The notes: a model not told the origin generated them from the sequence alone. Positions 53,159-61,649 are shown, numbered from the stretch's first letter. The stretch is 64,000 nt of DNA from Sphingomonas sp. CL5.1 (GCF_013344685.1 NZ_CP050138.1:1-64000); one strand, 5' to 3'. Program-made: numbers and translations.

Positions 53159-53432
53159 GTCGTTCGACTTCCTGATCTGTGTCAGACCCCGCCGATCGGG
53201 GCCTTTCGACAGGCGACCGGACCGCCGGGGCATAGCGCGCCCGCGCACCCGCAGGGTCGCAACGGATGTGGAGAAGCCCGGCACCGGGCTTGCGCTGGCA
53301 AGTGCCGCGGCGAGGACGCCAAGCCAGAAAGGAACCATCGGTGCAGCGGTGATAGGGAAAATGGAACGACATGGCCGACTTTTCGGACGTGCTGCTGGAC
53401 GCGCGACCGAGGGCTTCGCTATCCCCTCGATC

Positions 53433-53810
53433 ATGACAGACACCGCCCGGATCATTGCCCTCTGGCCACGCTGGACATCGAGCGTGGGCGTGATGCAGCG
53501 GCTGCAGATCCAGGTTCGCACCCAGTGCCGCCGCTGCGGCGCCCTGATGCGCGCCGATCTGGACGATTTGGTCGCCCGCTATGGCGCAAGTGCTTCGCTG
53601 ATCGATCGCCAGGAACGATGCCGGATGGTCGCGTGCGATGGCGCGACCTTCTACCTTGCCGCTCGGCGGCACGGCGAACCGTGGCGGATCCTGCTCGACG
53701 CCGCGACGCTGCGCGACGGGCTGAGCCTATGCCCGCCAGCGCATCTCGCCCATGGGCGACCAGCCCCTGTCGCGAATGCCCCAGACCTGCGCGGTCCAGG
53801 GCGCCGTTGA
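53433..53810 (+). CDS. Small zinc-ribbon-like plasmid protein
   Basis: A 125-aa protein that I do not recognise. It has CRRCGALMRADLDDLVARYG and a second Cys pair in RCRMVAC, a spacing that suggests a zinc ribbon. The ATG at 53433 is the first good start; the open frame reaches far upstream as an antisense shadow of the DUF3768 gene. The + orientation is opposite to its neighbours. The gap at 53159-53432 upstream holds nothing clear. Confidence 0.55.
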   Translation: MTDTARIIALWPRWTSSVGVMQRLQIQVRTQCRRCGALMRADLDDLVARYGASASLIDRQERCRMVACDGATFYLAARRHGEPWRILLDAATLRDGLSLCPPAHLAHGRPAPVANAPDLRGPGRR

Positions 53811-53920
53811 CGGCCTGCCCCACGGCAGGGATCGTGACCCGCATGGGCCGAGACCCGGCACGGGGCTCGGGGCGTTTCGCCTAGAGCCCGGTCCGGCGCA
53901 GCCGGAGCCGCCCCGACCGC

Positions 53921-54454
53921 TCAAGCGCCTTTTGCATCACCCAGATCACCGAACAATCGACTCAATATCTCGTCCAAGCTAAAAACCTTCTCGAACCTCG
54001 ATATCCGCACCTTGCGGTGGTTCGGCCGCTCATTCTTCTCGCCCTCCGCCGTGCCCTTGCTATGTTTGGCGACGGCAAACGGACTGATGTCCGGCAAAGG
54101 CTCGCCTGGCCCCGCGCCGAACCACAGATAATGGTCGAAGAGGAGGTCCGGCGTCACCACGATCCAGATGACGCATCCGCTCGACTTCTCCATCAGCTTG
54201 AGGCTGATCTTGACCTCATCGGTCTTGCCGCCGACGATTTTGGTCTTGAACTGGATATGGCGGGTCACGCGGCCGCGGGCCATGACCAGATCATAACCGC
54301 CCGCGTCGAATTCGGAGCGCAGCACCTCGACGTCGGTCACACCCAGTTGCCACAGGCGGCGCAGCGCGTCCCCGACAAAGACATGCTCCACGATGCGCTC
54401 ACGCAGGGTCGAGTGGATGAAATGCGGGCTCGCTTCCTCGGTAAGATCGTCCAA
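53921..54454 (-). CDS. Plasmid protein with nuclease-like E/D-QxK pattern
   Basis: A 177-aa protein without a known name. The segment VLRSEFDAGGYDLVMARGRVTRHIQFKTKIVGG places Glu, Asp and a Gln-x-Lys in the order seen in PD-(D/E)xK-fold nucleases, preceded by a helix (GDALRRLWQLG). The rest (VIWIVVTPDLLFDHYLWFG) fits the beta-strands of that fold. The C-terminus is basic. A DNA-cleaving or DNA-binding role is inferred only. Confidence 0.6.
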   Translation of the reverse strand: MDDLTEEASPHFIHSTLRERIVEHVFVGDALRRLWQLGVTDVEVLRSEFDAGGYDLVMARGRVTRHIQFKTKIVGGKTDEVKISLKLMEKSSGCVIWIVVTPDLLFDHYLWFGAGPGEPLPDISPFAVAKHSKGTAEGEKNERPNHRKVRISRFEKVFSLDEILSRLFGDLGDAKGA

Positions 54455-54473
54455 TCAGCACTCGCACAATAAG

Positions 54474-54495
54474 GGCGGGGGCGAATGCCCCCGCC
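54474..54495 (-). terminator. Terminator after the small membrane gene
   Basis: A perfect 9-bp stem (GGCGGGGGC / GCCCCCGCC) with a GAAT loop, 9 bp after the stop of the 54504 gene. On the - strand CTTATTG follows. Confidence 0.6.
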
Positions 54496-54503
54496 TGAAG
54501 GTT

Positions 54504-54668
54504 TCAGCTGAACGGATCATATTCATTGATGACTGCGACGTCGCCATCGAACTCATCGGCTGTGATGACCGCGAACTGCGTGCCGATGCCGATAACCATT
54601 GTTGCGATCATGAGGGTTCTGGAGAGGCCGAGCGCGTGGAGGCGGGCGATCTTGATGTCGGTGAACAT
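54504..54668 (-). CDS. Small membrane-anchored hypothetical protein
   Basis: A 54-aa protein with one hydrophobic helix (SRTLMIATMVIGIGTQFAVI, about 17-36) and an acidic C-terminus (ADEFDGDVAVINEYDPFS). ATG 54668 is chosen because AGGAG lies 7 nt upstream; the frame open to 54686 ignores it. The good ribosome site and the terminator directly after it support a real gene. Function unknown. Confidence 0.6.
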   Translation of the reverse strand: MFTDIKIARLHALGLSRTLMIATMVIGIGTQFAVITADEFDGDVAVINEYDPFS

Positions 54669-54896
54669 ATCGAGGCTCCTTGCCAAGCCGGCGGGTTCAT
54701 CCCCGCTCGACTGGCGCCCGATGTGTTCGGCCGGTGGCCGCGATCACTTTTTTGCCAACGGCCAAAAAGCCGTAGCGCAAGCGACCGGACCCTTTACGGG
54801 TTGATCGCATAAGGCCTCCGGCCGGACCAAGGATTGCGCCTCAAAGAGCGGGGTGGACCCGCCTGACGCCAGGATTTGGGCTTCGCACCGACCCTG

Positions 54897-55076
54897 CTAG
54901 AATGCCTCCTGGGTCGGCCCTTGCGCAGATCGTGCGGTCTTGCGCAGGATGCTGGAGAGCTCATCCATCGAATAGGGTTTGTTGAGCAGCGCGAACCCGC
55001 TGGCTCCTTCGTCGGCCAGGACATGGCTATAGTCGCTTGCCAAGATGATCGGCAGGCCGGGATAGGGGGTGACCTC
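54897..55076 (-). pseudogene. Fragment of a response-regulator receiver domain
   Basis: About 60 codons encode the end of a receiver domain as found at the C-terminus of hybrid sensor kinases: YPGLPIILASDYSHVLADEG, then GFALLNKPYSMDELSSILRK. The conserved Lys-Pro pair is present, but the phosphoacceptor Asp half and the kinase are missing. The upstream frame (to 55334) does not look like a protein. The break lies near 55085, beside a T-rich stretch. It is a remnant of a rearrangement. Confidence 0.68.
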
Positions 55077-55085
55077 TTGCCGTAT

Positions 55086-55100
55086 GTTCTTTTTTTGTTC
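55086..55100. promoter_or_regulatory. Candidate LexA (SOS) box GTTC-N7-GTTC
   Basis: GTTC, seven T, GTTC matches the alphaproteobacterial LexA consensus GTTC-N7-GTTC. A third GTTC is at 55104-55107. It lies 54 bp upstream of the small + gene at 55154. The spacer of only T makes a chance match possible. Confidence 0.4.
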
Positions 55101-55153
55101 TATGTTCCTCTCATGCTCCGAGTCGATGAAGATAGCCTGACCTCCATCTCGAG

Positions 55154-55336
55154 GTGTCGCTCGCAACCGCCGAACCGGCACTGGTGACGGATATTCGCTG
55201 CGGTGACGCGGCCGCACGGCGGCGTGCGGTGGCGCAGCTGGCCCGGCATCTGGCGGTCCGTTTGCGTTGTTATGATATTCTCGCCGACGAGCCCGCCGTG
55301 ATGGCGGGGACATTGCCGCTTTTCCCCGACGCATGA
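55154..55336 (+). CDS. Small hypothetical protein with TLPLF C-terminus
   Basis: A 60-aa protein starting with GTG. It is helical (AAARRRAVAQLARHLAVRLR) and ends AVMAGTLPLFPDA. The TLPLF stretch near the end resembles beta-clamp-binding motifs (QLxLF type). The gene lies downstream of the SOS-box candidate and 28 bp before the SNase-like gene. No family is known to me and the start is uncertain. Confidence 0.4.
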   Translation: MSLATAEPALVTDIRCGDAAARRRAVAQLARHLAVRLRCYDILADEPAVMAGTLPLFPDA

Positions 55337-55364
55337 CGAACGCCTCGTCCCGGTCCCATCGCTT

Positions 55365-55793
55365 ATGCTCATAGCCTTGCTTCTCGCTGTCGCGACCGTA
55401 CCCGCCGGGCAGACATTCATCTGCACGCCCATCAGGGTGTGGGACGGCGATGGACCGGTCTGGTGCCGGGAGGGACCACGGATTCGGCTTGGCGGAATAG
55501 CGGCACGCGAAATCGACGGCTCATGCCGGCGGGGACAACCCTGCCCGCGCGCCAGCGGCATTGCCGCGCGGGACGCGCTGGTCCGATTGCTTGGCGGCGC
55601 CAGGGGCCGAAGCGGCACCGGCCATATCCTTGTCTCTGGCCCGAGGCTCCAATGCCGGTCAACCGGCAACGCGAAAGGGGATCGCACCGGGGCCTGGTGT
55701 TCTGCGCCGGGGATCGGCGACCTGAGCTGCGCGATGATCGCGACGGGCACAGTGCTGCGATGGCAGCGCTATGCGGCAGGCCATTGCCGCTGA
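55365..55793 (+). CDS. Secreted thermonuclease-like (SNase) protein
   Basis: A 142-aa protein with a signal peptide (about 1-15). The mature part has FICTPIRVWDGDGPVWCREGPRIRLGGIAAREID, the SNase-like pattern with WDGDG and IRLGGI, then ARDALVRLLGG and Cys pairs. It is shorter than classical staphylococcal nuclease, and the catalytic Arg/Glu set is only partly recognisable (REID). This is the thermonuclease-like type common on plasmids of this group; activity is uncertain. Confidence 0.75.
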   Translation: MLIALLLAVATVPAGQTFICTPIRVWDGDGPVWCREGPRIRLGGIAAREIDGSCRRGQPCPRASGIAARDALVRLLGGARGRSGTGHILVSGPRLQCRSTGNAKGDRTGAWCSAPGIGDLSCAMIATGTVLRWQRYAAGHCR

Positions 55794-55822
55794 CAGATCG
55801 CAAAGGGCAAGCCGAAAGTGCT

Positions 55823-55850
55823 GTCCGAAATCTGTCTACAAATTTCGGAC
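55823..55850. promoter_or_regulatory. Operator palindrome 1 of abiE 2
   Basis: Arms GTCCGAAAT and ATTTCGGAC are perfect, and an inner TGT/ACA also pairs: 12 of 14 positions are symmetric over 28 bp. The second site has the same arms 45 bp downstream. AbiEi antitoxins are known to repress their promoters through paired inverted repeats. Confidence 0.68.
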
Positions 55851-55867
55851 GGGTTCGATTTACTTTT

Positions 55868-55895
55868 GTCCGAAATTTGTATAGATATTTCGGAC
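55868..55895. promoter_or_regulatory. Operator palindrome 2 and probable promoter of abiE 2
   Basis: The same GTCCGAAAT / ATTTCGGAC arms, ending at the base before ATG 55896. The centre holds TATAGA (55880-55885), a -10-like hexamer, with TTTACT at 55859 as a -35 candidate. A transcript would start about 3-4 nt before the ATG, so the mRNA is probably leaderless; there is no ribosome binding site. Confidence 0.6.
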
Positions 55896-56555
55896 ATGGC
55901 CACTGATGCTCCCGACCTCAAAGCCGCCATTCTCCAGCGGATCGACGCGCGCGCGCCCAAAGCGGTGTGGACGCCTGGGGATTTCCTTGACTTGGGCAGC
56001 CGCGATGCGGTCGACAAGACACTGCAACGCCTTGTGACCGCCGACATGCTCCGCCGGATCGACCGCGGCCTCTACGACAAGCCAGGGCGCAACAGCCTGA
56101 CCCAGCAAAGCAGCCCGCCTGATCCGCGCGAGGTCATCGATGCGGTCGCCCGCCGCGATCAGATCCGGGTGCTGGTCGACGGCATGACCGCCGCCAATGA
56201 TCTGGGCCTCACCAATGCAGTCCCGGCCAGGATCGTCGTTCATACCGATGCGCGCCTCAAGACAATCCATCTCGGCCATCTCACCATCAGCTTCCGCCTG
56301 ACCGCCGCCAGCAAGCTTTTCTGGGCGGGCCGGCCCGCGATGCGTATCGTCCAGGCACTCCATTGGCTGCGCGATACTATGGGCGGTGATAGTCAGGACG
56401 ATGCCATGGTCCACCGGCGGCTCAGGACGCTGCTGCATGACCCCCGACAGGGCAAAACCCTGCGCGACGATCTGGTCGATGGCCTACCGACATTGCCGGC
56501 ATGGATGCAGGCGTATCTCAAGCCACTGCTGGCCAGCCAGGCATCGGCCGCATGA
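55896..56555 (+). CDS. AbiEi-like antitoxin 2 (DUF6088 family)
   Basis: A 219-aa antitoxin and repressor. The N-terminal winged helix has VWTPGDFLDLGSRDAVDKTL, then RLVTADMLRRIDRGLYDKPG. A middle domain follows (VDGMTAANDLGLTNAVPARI, VVHTDARLKTIHLGHLTISF). ATG 55896 is used, directly after operator 2; the frame upstream to 55818 is only the translated palindromes. The end overlaps the toxin ATG by 4 bp. It is a separate AbiE-type system, not a duplicate of the 29948 pair. Confidence 0.82.
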   Translation: MATDAPDLKAAILQRIDARAPKAVWTPGDFLDLGSRDAVDKTLQRLVTADMLRRIDRGLYDKPGRNSLTQQSSPPDPREVIDAVARRDQIRVLVDGMTAANDLGLTNAVPARIVVHTDARLKTIHLGHLTISFRLTAASKLFWAGRPAMRIVQALHWLRDTMGGDSQDDAMVHRRLRTLLHDPRQGKTLRDDLVDGLPTLPAWMQAYLKPLLASQASAA

Positions 56556-57604
56556 TGAATCCTGACTATGACCGGATCATCAGCGCGGACAACGAGACCC
56601 GTCTCGGCCTGTTCACGACGACCGCGCAACGCATCGGCACCACGCCCCAGAATGTCGAAAAGGATTTCTGGGTCTGCTGGACGCTCGACGCCTTGTTCAA
56701 CGGATTGCCGCCAGGTCCACGCCTGCTGTTCAAGGGCGGCACCTCGCTGTCGAAGGGCTTCGGGCTCATCCGGCGCTTCTCCGAGGATATCGACGTCACC
56801 GTCTTTCGCGACGATCTCGGGCAGACCGCCTCGATCGCCGAACTCGAGGCGATGAGCGGAAAGAAACGGCAAGCCGCGCTCGACGCAATCCGCGAAGCCT
56901 GCGAGGCGCATATCCAAGGACCGCTGCACGACCAGCTCGCCACGCTCGTTGGCGAAGCCGCAGACCGCCTGAACATCGCCATCGGGCAATGGCGCGTCGA
57001 ACCGGACCCCGAGGACGCGCAGGCGCTTTATCTACGCTATCCCACGGTCACGCCTGTCGACGCCTATGTCGGTAAGGCGGTGAAGATCGAGTCTGGCGCG
57101 AAGTCCGCGCTCGATCCCCACGCATTACATACGGTCCGGCCCTATCTCGAAAACGACGTGCCGGGGATCGATCTGGCCATCACCAATATCACGATCGTCG
57201 ATGCGGAACGGACGTTCTGGGACAAGGTGGTCATCCTCCACGGCCTGCGGCGCTGGTTCGAGATCCGCGGCGTCCTGCGCGGCAACGGGCAGCGCGTGTC
57301 GCGCCATTATTATGACCTCTATGAGCTGCTGCAATCCGACGCGGGCAAGCGCGCGCTGGCTGATCCGGCGCTTGGACGTGATTGCGTCGCCCATGCCAGG
57401 CTGTTCTTCAACCGGCCCGCCTTCGATCTCGCGACCGCCGTGCCTGGAAGCTTCGCGCTGTGCCCCGAGGGCGACATGGTCGATGATTTGCGCCGTGACT
57501 ATCGCGCGATGACGGGCATGATCTTCGGCGCGGCGCCCGCGTTCGAGGATGTCGTCGAAAGCATTGCTGCGCTCCAGAACGCCCTGAACGTATCGGCATC
57601 CTGA
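56552..57604 (+). CDS. AbiEii/AbiGii-family toxin 2 (nucleotidyltransferase)
   Basis: A 350-aa toxin with the nucleotidyltransferase signature LLFKGGTSLSKGFGLIRRFSEDIDVTVFRDD (GG-T-S and the two Asp, about 54-80). Later ITIVDAERTFWDKVVILHGL and HYYDLYELLQ match the AbiEii family. It is longer than the 277-aa toxin at 30778 and only distantly similar. ATG 56552 overlaps the antitoxin stop. Confidence 0.85.
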   Translation: MMNPDYDRIISADNETRLGLFTTTAQRIGTTPQNVEKDFWVCWTLDALFNGLPPGPRLLFKGGTSLSKGFGLIRRFSEDIDVTVFRDDLGQTASIAELEAMSGKKRQAALDAIREACEAHIQGPLHDQLATLVGEAADRLNIAIGQWRVEPDPEDAQALYLRYPTVTPVDAYVGKAVKIESGAKSALDPHALHTVRPYLENDVPGIDLAITNITIVDAERTFWDKVVILHGLRRWFEIRGVLRGNGQRVSRHYYDLYELLQSDAGKRALADPALGRDCVAHARLFFNRPAFDLATAVPGSFALCPEGDMVDDLRRDYRAMTGMIFGAAPAFEDVVESIAALQNALNVSAS

Positions 57605-57611
57605 CCGAATT

Positions 57612-57902
57612 CTATACGAGCGCCAAGGCGCCGACAGCTATGACCAGGCCACCGCCCGCGATCAGCGCCGCACGCCAATAGTCAGCTTCGATATGAGCAC
57701 AGAAGCCAAAGAAAGTGCCGCCCACGATCGCTGCAACGGCCACAAGCCGTGCAGCGAGATCGGCCCCAGTCAGAAAAGCACTGCCAGCCGTGTCCCACAG
57801 CAATAGGATCGCCCCCATTCCCACAAATGGAATGCCGATGATGCCCAAAAGCACTTGGCTGACCAGTCGTAGGATGGGGACTGATGGTCTGCCGCATGCC
57901 AA
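57612..57902 (-). CDS. Small membrane protein at the end of the ars operon
   Basis: A 96-aa protein with four hydrophobic stretches (VLLGIIGIPFVGMGAILLLW, ARLVAVAAIVGGTFFGFCA, ALIAGGGLVIAVGALAL). It starts 4 bp after the arsH stop, so it is probably part of the arsenic operon. I do not recognise it. Confidence 0.6.
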   Translation of the reverse strand: MACGRPSVPILRLVSQVLLGIIGIPFVGMGAILLLWDTAGSAFLTGADLAARLVAVAAIVGGTFFGFCAHIEADYWRAALIAGGGLVIAVGALALV

Positions 57903-57906
57903 TGGC

Positions 57907-58686
57907 TCATCCCCGTATGGTTTGGGGCGCTATCGCGATCGACGAGAGATCGTTCGATGGGTCTACAGGAATGCCCGCTTCGCTCCGTTCGGAATAGCGA
58001 TCGACGAGTTGGTCCGCATGCGGCCGCAGCAGGACGGTAAAGCGCACAAGCTCCTCGACCACATCGACGATGCGATCATAATAGCTCGACGGCTTCATGC
58101 GGCCGTCATCGTCAAATTCGGCGAACGCCTTGGCCACGCTCGACTGGTTGGGGATCGTGAACATGCGCATCCACCGGCCAAGGATGCGCAGTGTGTTGAC
58201 GCTGTTGAAGGATTGCGAACCCGCGCTGACCTGCATCACAGCCAGGGTCCGCCCCTGTGTCGGGCGCATGCCTTGATACGCCAGAGGCAGATGGTCGATC
58301 TGGGCCTTCATGATACCGGTGATCTGCCCATGCCGTTCCGGGCTGCACCAGATCTGCCCTTCCGACCACAAGGAATGCGCCCGTAGTTCGGCAACGGCCG
58401 GGTGATCGTCCCCTTCGACCTGGTCGGGAAGCGGCAGATCAGAAGGATCGAATATCCGCGTTTCACATCCGAAAAACTGGAGCAGCCGCGCAGATTCCTC
58501 CACCACAAGCCGCGAGTAGGATCGCTCCCGCAAGCTGCCATAGAGGAGAAGAATGCGCGGCGGCGGATCGTTCGGGCCGAGACCAAGCGCGGGCCGCCGG
58601 CGGGCAAATGCCATCTTCAGAGCCGGTAGATAATCCGGCTCGGATAGCTGGCGCAGGCGTTCAAAGGCCATGATGTCCTCGCTCAT
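57907..58686 (-). CDS. arsH: ArsH, NADPH-dependent FMN reductase
   Basis: A 259-aa flavoprotein. The FMN-binding signature is [23 protein letters not shown]; further features are [20 protein letters not shown] and [20 protein letters not shown]. ArsH oxidises trivalent organoarsenicals and reduces other substrates. It overlaps acr3 by 4 bp in the arsenic operon. Confidence 0.92.
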   Translation of the reverse strand: MSEDIMAFERLRQLSEPDYLPALKMAFARRRPALGLGPNDPPPRILLLYGSLRERSYSRLVVEESARLLQFFGCETRIFDPSDLPLPDQVEGDDHPAVAELRAHSLWSEGQIWCSPERHGQITGIMKAQIDHLPLAYQGMRPTQGRTLAVMQVSAGSQSFNSVNTLRILGRWMRMFTIPNQSSVAKAFAEFDDDGRMKPSSYYDRIVDVVEELVRFTVLLRPHADQLVDRYSERSEAGIPVDPSNDLSSIAIAPQTIRG

Positions 58687-59750
58687 CGGCCTTCCTCGGG
58701 CACGGTATCGGGAAACCAGCGGCGACCGAACCAGAAGGCGACATTCACCAGCAGGATCAGCACTGGCACCTCCACCAGTGGGCCGATGACGGCTGCGAAA
58801 GCGACCGGGGACGCCAGCCCGAAAGCGGCGATCGCGACGGCAATGGCCAGTTCGAAATTATTGCCCGCAGCCGTGAAAGCCACCGCCGTCGTGCGTGGAT
58901 AGTCGCTGGCGATAAGCTTGCCCATGAAGAAGCTGATCGAGAACTGGACAACGAAATAGATCGTCAGCGGGATGGCGATGCGGACGGCGTCACCAGGGAG
59001 CGTGACGATCTCGCTGCCCTTCAGGCTGAACATGGCAACGATCGTGAACAGGAGGGCGATGAGCGTGACCGGACCGATCTTGGGGAGGAATACGCCCTCG
59101 TACCAGTCGCGCCCTTTGGCCGCGACAAGACCCTTCCGGGTCAGATATCCCGCGAGGAAAGGGATACCGAGGTAGACCGCGACCGCTTGCGCGATGATCC
59201 AGAAACTGACGTTGATGACGCTGCCCTCCAGCCCGAACAAGGGCGGCAGGAAGGCGAGGAAGAACCAGGCATAAAGGCTGAAGAACAGGATCTGGAAGAT
59301 CGAATTGAACGCCACCAGCGCCGCGACATATTGATTGTCGCCCTTGGCAAGCTGGTTCCAGACGATGACCATCGCGATGCATCGGGCCAGCCCGATCAAG
59401 ATGAGACCCGTCATATAGGCCGGCTCGGCGCGCAGGAAGATGACGGCCAGGAGGAACATCAGCACCGGGCCGATGATCCAGTTCTGGACAAGCGATATCG
59501 CCAGCACCCGCTTGTCCTCGAAGACGCGCGGCAGCTCCTCATAGCGAACCTTGGCCAGCGGTGGATACATCATCAGGATGAGGCCAATCGCGATCGGTAT
59601 ATTCGTGGTGCCCCAGGACAGGCCGTTGATCGCGGCAGGTAGGCCCTCGATGCTCGTGCCAAGGCCTACGCCCAGGGCCATCGCCAGAAAAATCCACAAG
59701 GTGAGATAGCGATCGAGAAAGGATAGCCGTGGTCGACGGGTCTGGGTCAT
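58683..59750 (-). CDS. acr3: Acr3-type arsenite efflux permease
   Basis: A 355-aa membrane protein with ten hydrophobic segments and the Acr3 signatures: [20 protein letters not shown] at the start, [17 protein letters not shown] with the conserved Cys (about 140), and [19 protein letters not shown]. It exports arsenite from the cytoplasm using the proton gradient. It overlaps arsN and arsH by 4 bp. Confidence 0.95.
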   Translation of the reverse strand: MTQTRRPRLSFLDRYLTLWIFLAMALGVGLGTSIEGLPAAINGLSWGTTNIPIAIGLILMMYPPLAKVRYEELPRVFEDKRVLAISLVQNWIIGPVLMFLLAVIFLRAEPAYMTGLILIGLARCIAMVIVWNQLAKGDNQYVAALVAFNSIFQILFFSLYAWFFLAFLPPLFGLEGSVINVSFWIIAQAVAVYLGIPFLAGYLTRKGLVAAKGRDWYEGVFLPKIGPVTLIALLFTIVAMFSLKGSEIVTLPGDAVRIAIPLTIYFVVQFSISFFMGKLIASDYPRTTAVAFTAAGNNFELAIAVAIAAFGLASPVAFAAVIGPLVEVPVLILLVNVAFWFGRRWFPDTVPEEGR

Positions 59751-60283
59751 TGCGGTTCCTTGAGCGGTGGGGCGGCGTCACCGACGCCCAGCGCGATCTG
59801 CATGTAGATGGTGTCGAGCCAGCGTCCGAACTTGCGTCCCACCGACCGCATCGTTCCGGCATGTTCGAAGCCGAGCTTGGCATGGAGGGCGATCGATGCC
59901 GCTTCACCCCCGCCGATGACGGCAATCATCTGGCGAAATCCTGCCACCTCGGCCTGTGTCAGCAGAGCAGCAAGCAGCGCTTTTCCGACACCTCGGCGCT
60001 GATGCCCGGGATCGATATAAATCGAGTTCTCACAGCTCGATGCATAGGCAGGCCGATCGCGAAACTGCGTGGCATAGGCATAGCCGACAACATGGCCGCC
60101 CTGCTGGGCGGCGAGGAACGGCCAGCCTTTCGCAATGCATACGTCAATCTTGGCTTCGGTCTCCATCACCGAGCGCGGGCTGGTATCGAAGCTGGCGGTG
60201 CCCTCCCGGACATGATGGGCGTAGATGGCGGCGATCGCCGGCGCGTCGGCGAGGACCGCCGGCCGGACCGTGAACGCTGCCAT
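59747..60283 (-). CDS. arsN: GNAT acetyltransferase, ArsN1-like
   Basis: A 178-aa GNAT enzyme: [20 protein letters not shown] at the N-terminus, [20 protein letters not shown] with the acetyl-CoA loop (QRRGVG), and [14 protein letters not shown]. It matches the phosphinothricin/arsinothricin N-acetyltransferase branch (ArsN1). In an ars operon the expected role is detoxifying arsinothricin-like compounds; this is inferred, not seen. Confidence 0.82.
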   Translation of the reverse strand: MAAFTVRPAVLADAPAIAAIYAHHVREGTASFDTSPRSVMETEAKIDVCIAKGWPFLAAQQGGHVVGYAYATQFRDRPAYASSCENSIYIDPGHQRRGVGKALLAALLTQAEVAGFRQMIAVIGGGEAASIALHAKLGFEHAGTMRSVGRKFGRWLDTIYMQIALGVGDAAPPLKEPQ

Positions 60284-60286
60284 CGT

Positions 60287-60721
60287 TCAGCCTGCCGTGA
60301 CGCGGTTGCCGGCAGCGTCGACGACCTGCTCGCCGTCTTCCTTGGCGAAAGCACCGCGTTGGGCCGCGGGGATGAGTTCCAGCACCGCTTCGGAAGGGCG
60401 GCAGAGCTTGACGCCGAGCGGCGAGACCACGAGCGGACGGTTGATGAGGATGGGATGGGCCATCATTGCGTCGATCAGCGCCGCATCGGAAAGGCCTTCA
60501 TCGCCCAGGCCGAGGTCCGCAAAGGGCGTGCCCTTCTCGCGCAACAAGGCGCGCGCACCGATCCCGGCGCGTGCGATCAGGCTTTCCAGTTGACTGCGTG
60601 AAGGCGGCGTCTTCAGATATTCGACCACATGCGGTTCGATCCCGGCATTGCGGATCATCGCGAGCGCATTGCGCGACGTCCCGCATTCGGGATTGTGGTA
60701 GATGATGATGTCCACGGTCAT
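60287..60721 (-). CDS. arsC: Arsenate reductase, glutaredoxin-dependent type
   Basis: A 144-aa ArsC of the glutaredoxin-coupled family. The active site is HNPECGTSRNALAMI (Cys about 13), followed by the Arg in the LINRPLVVSPLGVKLCRPSE segment. It reduces arsenate to arsenite for export by Acr3. It overlaps the second arsenate reductase gene by 4 bp. Confidence 0.92.
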   Translation of the reverse strand: MTVDIIIYHNPECGTSRNALAMIRNAGIEPHVVEYLKTPPSRSQLESLIARAGIGARALLREKGTPFADLGLGDEGLSDAALIDAMMAHPILINRPLVVSPLGVKLCRPSEAVLELIPAAQRGAFAKEDGEQVVDAAGNRVTAG

Positions 60722-61239
60722 TCACTCGCCTCCGCCTTGGCGCTCGCGCCTTCGCTCTGTCCGATGTCCTTGAGCTTGCGTCGCATCGCCATGTCATCGA
60801 GGCTCGAGATCGGGAGCGCCAGAAACAGCGCAATGCGATTCTGCAAATAGCGCAGCGCCTGCAGGAAGGCCTCGCGTTGCCCCTCGCCCTCGATCGCGGC
60901 AGGGTCTTCAATGCCCCAATGCGCTGTCATGGGATGACCGATCCATACCGGACAGGTCTCACCGGCTGCATTGTCGCAGACCGTGAAGATGAAATCGAAC
61001 TGCGGCGCGCCGGAACCGGCAAACTCATCCCAGCTCTTGGACCGCATATCGGCGGTATCGAAGCCGAGCCCCTGAAGCACCGACAATGCCATTGGGTGGA
61101 CCTGCCCTTTTGGCTGGCTCCCGGCGCTATAGGCTCTGAAACGCCCCTCGCCGAGCTTGTTCATGACCGCTTCGCCAAGGATGGAACGCGCCGAGTTTCC
61201 GGTACACAGGAACAGGACATTATAAATACGGTCGGGCAT
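60718..61239 (-). CDS. Arsenate reductase, low-molecular-weight phosphatase type
   Basis: A 173-aa enzyme of the second, unrelated arsenate reductase class. The P-loop is VLFLCTGNSARSILGE (CX5R at about 13-19). Asp in the GHPMTAHWGIEDPAAIEG region fits the acid residue. The tail (DDMAMRRKLKDIGQSEG) is helical. ATG 61239 (MPDRIYN) is chosen; the longer frame to 61314 overlaps arsR. A thioredoxin-coupled cycle is expected. Confidence 0.87.
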   Translation of the reverse strand: MPDRIYNVLFLCTGNSARSILGEAVMNKLGEGRFRAYSAGSQPKGQVHPMALSVLQGLGFDTADMRSKSWDEFAGSGAPQFDFIFTVCDNAAGETCPVWIGHPMTAHWGIEDPAAIEGEGQREAFLQALRYLQNRIALFLALPISSLDDMAMRRKLKDIGQSEGASAKAEASE

Positions 61240-61250
61240 ACAGGGCTCCG

Positions 61251-61583
61251 TCAGCAGCAGGGAACAAGCTCCGCGATCAGCGGCTCGCACAGTTCCGCCC
61301 TGCCGCCGCAGCAATCCTTGACCAGGAACAGGGTCAGCGCCTTGAGCTGATCGAGGTCGGCGCGGTAGATGATCTGGCGACTGTGGCGCTCGGCACGGAT
61401 CAGGCCCGCACGCGCAAGCCCGGCCAGATGCGATGACATCGTATTCTGGGGGATATTGAGCTGGCGGGCGACTTCGCCCGCGGCCAGGCCATCGGGCTCA
61501 TGACGCACCAGCAAGCGAAACGCATCAAGGCGAGTGCCTTGGGCAAGCGCCGCCAGTGCGCTGATAGCAGAATCATTGTCCAT
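61251..61583 (-). CDS. arsR: ArsR-family arsenic-sensing repressor
   Basis: A 110-aa winged-helix repressor: ALAQGTRLDAFRLLVRHEPDG, the recognition region AGEVARQLNIPQNTMSSHLAGLARAGLI, and the wing RQIIYRADLDQLKALTLFLV. C-terminal Cys residues (VKDCCGGRAELC and a final CC) probably bind arsenite, as in the C-terminal-site ArsR type. It is the first gene of the operon. Its operator covers the start codon. Confidence 0.92.
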   Translation of the reverse strand: MDNDSAISALAALAQGTRLDAFRLLVRHEPDGLAAGEVARQLNIPQNTMSSHLAGLARAGLIRAERHSRQIIYRADLDQLKALTLFLVKDCCGGRAELCEPLIAELVPCC

Positions 61584-61607
61584 ATATCGATAATATTGGA
61601 TATATGG
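61580..61607. promoter_or_regulatory. ArsR operator overlapping the arsR start
   Basis: Perfect 9-bp arms CCATATATC and GATATATGG separated by 10 bp. The left arm includes the arsR start codon (complement of CAT at 61581-61583). Autorepression by ArsR at this site is the natural reading. Confidence 0.68.
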
Positions 61608-61649
61608 ATTTCTGACAAGCCCGAGCAGAGGAATGCCGAAACAGCAAAA

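Noticed and set aside
55100..55750. - strand frame of 216 codons opposite the SNase-like gene
   Set aside because: Composition of a shadow, with no start signal; the + gene has a signal peptide and SNase motifs.
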